Assembly: GCA_029260165.1 (NCBI GenBank)
Contig: JAJDDT010000089.1
Location: 1-64,000 of the forward strand
DNA length: 64,000 nt
DNA from: Phycisphaerae bacterium
Lineage (GTDB): Bacteria; Planctomycetota; Phycisphaerae; UBA1845
Reading direction: 5' to 3'
The position numbers and the translations under genes were made by a program. Under the pieces are notes generated by a model. The model was not told where the DNA came from and ran no database searches. It saw only the letters and a list, made by a program, of their open reading frames with translations. This document shows, one piece after another, positions 60,844 through 64,000 of this stretch (the stretch's first letter is position 1; the number at the start of each line of letters is the position of its first letter).

Positions 60844-60870
60844 GTGTATCGTCACCTCTCGTGGGTGACG
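60844..60870. repeat. GTCACCC-type palindromic repeat, diverged copy
   Basis: GTGTATCGTCACCTCTCGTG followed by GGTGACG, 16 bases after a stop codon. It has the same orientation as the copies at 49308 and 49391, with several changes. Confidence 0.6.
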
Positions 60871-60960
60871 AGAAGGCAGGCAGAACCGCAGGCCAGGTCG
60901 CGGCCTACGGATTTGTGACCCCGAATTGTTTCGAGGCGCACTCACGCTGAGGCGTTGACC

Positions 60961-62121
60961 CTACATCCCCGCCCCAACCCCATTCCGAACTACCGCAATC
61001 ATCGGATCATCAGGACTGACCCGCTCCCAACGCTCAATCGCCAACCGCGCCCGATCAACCCTCCCCAACTTCCCCGCAACCACCGCCTCCAGCATCAACG
61101 AATCCACCCGCATCTCCATCCCGCTGCCTGCTCGATCAATCGCAGCCAACGCACGCCCCCAATCCTCAGCCATCGCGAAATGTCGCCCCGCCAGATACCA
61201 AACCTCCGCCTTCATCGCATCGCAGTCAACAGGCTCGTCGCGCAGGTCGCGATCCGTCATCTTCCCACCGTCCAAACTGCCACGCCCACAAAGAACTCCA
61301 ACAACCCCCAGCGCCTCATCCGCTTCACCCGTCGACGCCAAACACCGCGCCAACTCCCACCCCGCACGCTCCCGCTCCACAAACGTCTCATCCTCCCACA
61401 ACTCACGAACCAACCTCGCCCCCGAAGCGCCACGACCCATCTCCCGATACAACCCCGCTAACTCCATCGCAATCCAACGCTCATTCCTTTCCCCACGCAA
61501 ACCCGCCAACGCCATCGCCCGACGATACAACGTCGCCGCCAACCCTTTCTTACCATCCGCACGCTCAATCTCAGCCAACACAACATACATCCCCGCCGTC
61601 CCCGCCCGACCGGCAGCACATTCCGCGTACAACGTCCGCGCAGACGAGACATCACCGGCCGCCAGATACGCCTCAATCCCTGCCGTCGCCAAACCAAGCC
61701 GATTCCGATCCACCCGCCACGCCATCGCGTAAAACCCTGCCGCTGACGCATATTCCTGCGACAACTCGTCCAACATCCCGCGTAGATTCAACGCCTCCGC
61801 CGACGGATCATCCCACGTCGCAACGTCACGCAACAACACCGCCGCCTCGCTCATGCGTTGCTCGCGAACCGCCACCGTTGCGAGCAGCGTCCGCGCCCAA
61901 ACATGCTCAGGCTTCTCCGACAACACCTGACGCAACTGAACCTCTGCCTTGCCCAAATCGCCCGACGCCATCGCGTCCTCTGCCAACTGACACAGCACCT
62001 CATTGCGCATCGATCCCCAACGCTGATGTGCCAACTCACGTTCAACACTCACGGGCTTCACGCAACCAACAACCACAAACCCACTTCCCAAGGCCCACGT
62101 CAGCAAAAATCCCCTACTCAT
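60961..62121 (-). CDS. TPR-repeat lipoprotein
   Basis: A 386-residue lipoprotein. ATG 62121 follows GGAGG at six bases and opens MSRGFLLTWALGSGFVVVGC, a signal with lipobox VVGC. The remainder is tetratricopeptide-like, with paired helices such as LAEDAMASGDLGKAEVQLRQ, ARTLLATVAVREQRMSEAAV and YRRAMALAGLRG. It overlaps the secretin gene by eight bases and is probably its partner, perhaps a pilotin-like or scaffold protein of the secretion system (inference from position). Confidence 0.82.
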   Translation of the reverse strand: MSRGFLLTWALGSGFVVVGCVKPVSVERELAHQRWGSMRNEVLCQLAEDAMASGDLGKAEVQLRQVLSEKPEHVWARTLLATVAVREQRMSEAAVLLRDVATWDDPSAEALNLRGMLDELSQEYASAAGFYAMAWRVDRNRLGLATAGIEAYLAAGDVSSARTLYAECAAGRAGTAGMYVVLAEIERADGKKGLAATLYRRAMALAGLRGERNERWIAMELAGLYREMGRGASGARLVRELWEDETFVERERAGWELARCLASTGEADEALGVVGVLCGRGSLDGGKMTDRDLRDEPVDCDAMKAEVWYLAGRHFAMAEDWGRALAAIDRAGSGMEMRVDSLMLEAVVAGKLGRVDRARLAIERWERVSPDDPMIAVVRNGVGAGM

Positions 62122-63943
62122 CGCCCACCTCCACCAGGTCATCGCCCCCATCAACGCCAAGACGCCTGGCCAACTGCGGATCAACCGACTCATGATGACC
62201 GCCCGTGCGACCCACGGGCCCGCGAAAGTACGCTCCGGGAACTTCGACAGGCCGGCGCATTTTCGGATCAAACGCGGGCTTCGCATTCAACTGCCTCGCC
62301 ACCCAGTCGCGCAGTTCATTGTCAGGCTGAACCACGTCCAACTCATGCTCGATCATGTGCCACAGCCGACGAGCATCCGACATCACCGGATCCGCCGACC
62401 GTGCCAGCCGCGCATGATAGGACGCCAACCGCATTTTCCCCTGCTCCAGATCGTCGATCGCCGACGCAAGATGCGCCTCCGCCAGCCGCCGCCGACCAAA
62501 CCACTGAATCCGCTCGCGATTCCCCAGTCGAATCGCGTCAATCTCCTCCAGCATCTGATCCCCAAGCTCCTCCATCAATTCCGGATTCGAAACAACATGA
62601 ACCGTCAGCAACACCATCACCTCTTCCCGCTGACTCGTGTCCTGCGTTCGGCGAAAAGCCGCCCCAAGAATCGGAATCTCCCCCAGCCCGGGCGCCTGAC
62701 TCCGCGAAACGTCGTCACGCGTTCGGAACAACCCACCAATCAGGATCGTGTGCCCGTTGCGAACCAAAACGTTGCTCGTCGATTCCGTCGTCGCCTCAAA
62801 GGGCAGATCAGACGTCGTCAACCCCCCGGCACTGTCCTCGACATGAATCTCCATCCGAACCTGATCGTCGCCCAGAACAAAAGGCCTGAACCGAAGCTGC
62901 GTCCCCGTCTCCAGAAACTCGACCGCCTGAATCGCCGCCGTCTCCGTCACCGTCGTCGTGATAAAACCGTCGCGACGACCCACGATCACCTCGCCACGCT
63001 GCTTGTTCAGCGTCAGAATCTTCGGGTTCGCAACGACCACCGTGTCCGTCAGTTCCTCCAACGCCCGGAGAAAAACCGCAACATTGTTCTTGATCAAACC
63101 AAACGTGAATCCGCCAACATTCAACGGAATATCAAAATTCGTCCCAACCGCCGTCGTCGTGTTCTGAAGCTGCGCGGCCGGCAACGTTCCCGTCGCCAAA
63201 TCAAAACCCGCAGGACTCGTTGATCCAACATTCTCAAAATCCACGCCCGCCAAAAACGTAAAATCAATCCCAAGCTGCGTGTCATCACTCAACGCAGCCC
63301 GGATGATCGTCGCCTCCACCAATACCTGCGCAGGCTGAACATCAATCTCCTCAATAACACGCAACACCTCCTCCAACCGGTCAGCCGTGTCCTCCACAAT
63401 GAGAAAATCCTCCCCCGCCAACGAATCACCACCCGTCTCGTCGCTGTCAATCCCCGTCTCCGCATCCGGACTCGCGACCGCACGACCCTGATTGCTCAGA
63501 AACGGCGTGATCATCTCCACCACCAACGATGCGCGAACGTACTTCAGAGTCACCACGCGCATCTCTGTCGGCACGCCGGCCACCGACTCCCCGCCAGCCA
63601 GCTGCACGACGATGTATTTGCCATGATCCTCGTACTTGCAACCCGCCGTCGGCAGCATTGCGTCCAATAACTCGATCAACGTCATTCCACCCAGAGACAC
63701 CGTCACACGCGTTTGATGCACGTCGGGCGCGATCACAAAATTGCGCCCCGTCGCCTCCGACAATTCCCGAAGAATATCCACCAACCGCGTATCATTCGCA
63801 CGGATGTCGATGTCACCGCACTCATGAGGTGTCACCTTCGCAGGCGAATCACCAGCGATCTCCCCATCAGGCGACTGAGCAATCACAAGCGGTGACCACA
63901 CCAATACCGTGACGACCGATCCCAAAGCATATTTCCAGGTCAT
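62114..63943 (-). CDS. gspD: Type II secretion/type IV pilus-like secretin
   Basis: A secretin of about 609 residues, an outer-membrane ring for protein secretion. The start is uncertain: ATG 63943 gives a good signal peptide (MTWKYALGSVVTVLVWSPLV), with ATG 63967 as an alternative. N-domains occupy about residues 35-230 (IDIRANDTRLVDILRELSEA; MRVVTLKYVRASLVVEMITP). The secretin core has VLVEATIIRAALSDDTQLGI, VANPKILTLNKQRGEVIVG and ILIGGLFRTRDDVSRSQAPG with IPILGAAFR. A C-terminal extension of about 150 residues, helical and charged, follows the core (LGNRERIQWFGRRRLAEAHL). Other secretion genes would lie right of the window. Confidence 0.92.
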   Translation of the reverse strand: MTWKYALGSVVTVLVWSPLVIAQSPDGEIAGDSPAKVTPHECGDIDIRANDTRLVDILRELSEATGRNFVIAPDVHQTRVTVSLGGMTLIELLDAMLPTAGCKYEDHGKYIVVQLAGGESVAGVPTEMRVVTLKYVRASLVVEMITPFLSNQGRAVASPDAETGIDSDETGGDSLAGEDFLIVEDTADRLEEVLRVIEEIDVQPAQVLVEATIIRAALSDDTQLGIDFTFLAGVDFENVGSTSPAGFDLATGTLPAAQLQNTTTAVGTNFDIPLNVGGFTFGLIKNNVAVFLRALEELTDTVVVANPKILTLNKQRGEVIVGRRDGFITTTVTETAAIQAVEFLETGTQLRFRPFVLGDDQVRMEIHVEDSAGGLTTSDLPFEATTESTSNVLVRNGHTILIGGLFRTRDDVSRSQAPGLGEIPILGAAFRRTQDTSQREEVMVLLTVHVVSNPELMEELGDQMLEEIDAIRLGNRERIQWFGRRRLAEAHLASAIDDLEQGKMRLASYHARLARSADPVMSDARRLWHMIEHELDVVQPDNELRDWVARQLNAKPAFDPKMRRPVEVPGAYFRGPVGRTGGHHESVDPQLARRLGVDGGDDLVEVGDE

Positions 63944-64000
63944 AGGCTTGCCCGCAACAATCATCATTTCCACCAGGTTCAAGGGTGCGTCCGAGTACTC

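Noticed and set aside
1-64000. tRNA, rRNA and riboswitch genes
   Set aside because: I looked for T-loop-like GGTTCGA(A/T)TCC patterns and other conserved RNA motifs in the gene-free stretches and found none I could support by eye. A covariance-model scan could still find one.

Overview
The window looks like chromosomal DNA of a Planctomycetota bacterium, most likely of the Phycisphaerae type (inference from content; no rRNA gene is present to confirm it). The reasons are the many secreted proteins with dockerin-like and thrombospondin type 3 calcium loops, repeated 'GACC' cysteine modules, a PEP-CTERM protein together with an exosortase in an exopolysaccharide locus, two TIGR03790-type proteins, HEAT-repeat exported proteins, an enlarged leucyl-tRNA synthetase and a moderately high GC content. 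I see no rRNA, tRNA, CRISPR array, phage or plasmid genes. The only transposase is the cut tail of an IS5-family element at the left edge.

Layout. 1-8.1 kb: IS5 tail, a secreted FG-GAP/TSP3/dockerin protein, an FHA protein, a gamma-glutamyltransferase lipoprotein, a small HEAT membrane protein, a repeat-rich spacer and an SppA-type protease. 8.1-14.9 kb (minus strand): leuS, a CYTH protein and a cytochrome c'-like protein in one run, preceded by a HEAT protein with an embedded receiver-like domain and a tiny 53-residue lipoprotein-like gene. 15.2-30.2 kb (plus strand): an eleven-gene exopolysaccharide operon. It runs Wza-like export protein, exosortase, Wzc-like chain-length/BY-kinase protein, SGNH hydrolase, candidate polymerase, flippase, three GT4-type glycosyltransferases, a DUF2723 membrane protein and a HAD phosphatase, mostly with ATGA/GTGA overlaps.

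30.2-41.6 kb: a TSP3 protein with an unusual Cys-containing C-terminal anchor and a PEP-CTERM protein (likely exosortase substrate), a 900-residue TIGR03790/Ig/dockerin protein, then DUF554, leucyl-transferase Bpt, a heptosyltransferase, DUF2062 and Maf. 41.6-45.4 kb (minus): an NfeD protease / NfeD / FloA membrane-microdomain operon plus one unknown gene. 45.7-53.3 kb (minus): a GACC-repeat dockerin protein, a second TIGR03790 protein, then a tight operon of sugar isomerase-like protein, unknown polytopic membrane protein, WYL regulator and D-aminoacyl-tRNA deacylase. 53.5-60.8 kb (plus): a DegT aminotransferase, a protein with cohesin-like and dockerin-like parts, a hemerythrin-like protein, a tetraheme cytochrome c554-type protein, an LVIVD propeller protein with dockerin, and a GACC protein whose dockerin block is duplicated. 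60.9-63.9 kb (minus): a TPR lipoprotein and a type II secretion-type secretin.

How it may fit together (inference): the operon makes and exports a surface polysaccharide. The exosortase processes PEP-CTERM proteins into the same envelope layer. The window is also dense in exported modular calcium-binding and cysteine-rich proteins, and a secretin is present at the right end. Several families of short palindromic repeats lie between genes, mostly beside 3' ends. Gene starts were chosen by eye from ribosome-binding sites and signal peptides. All family assignments come from motif recognition, not database searches.
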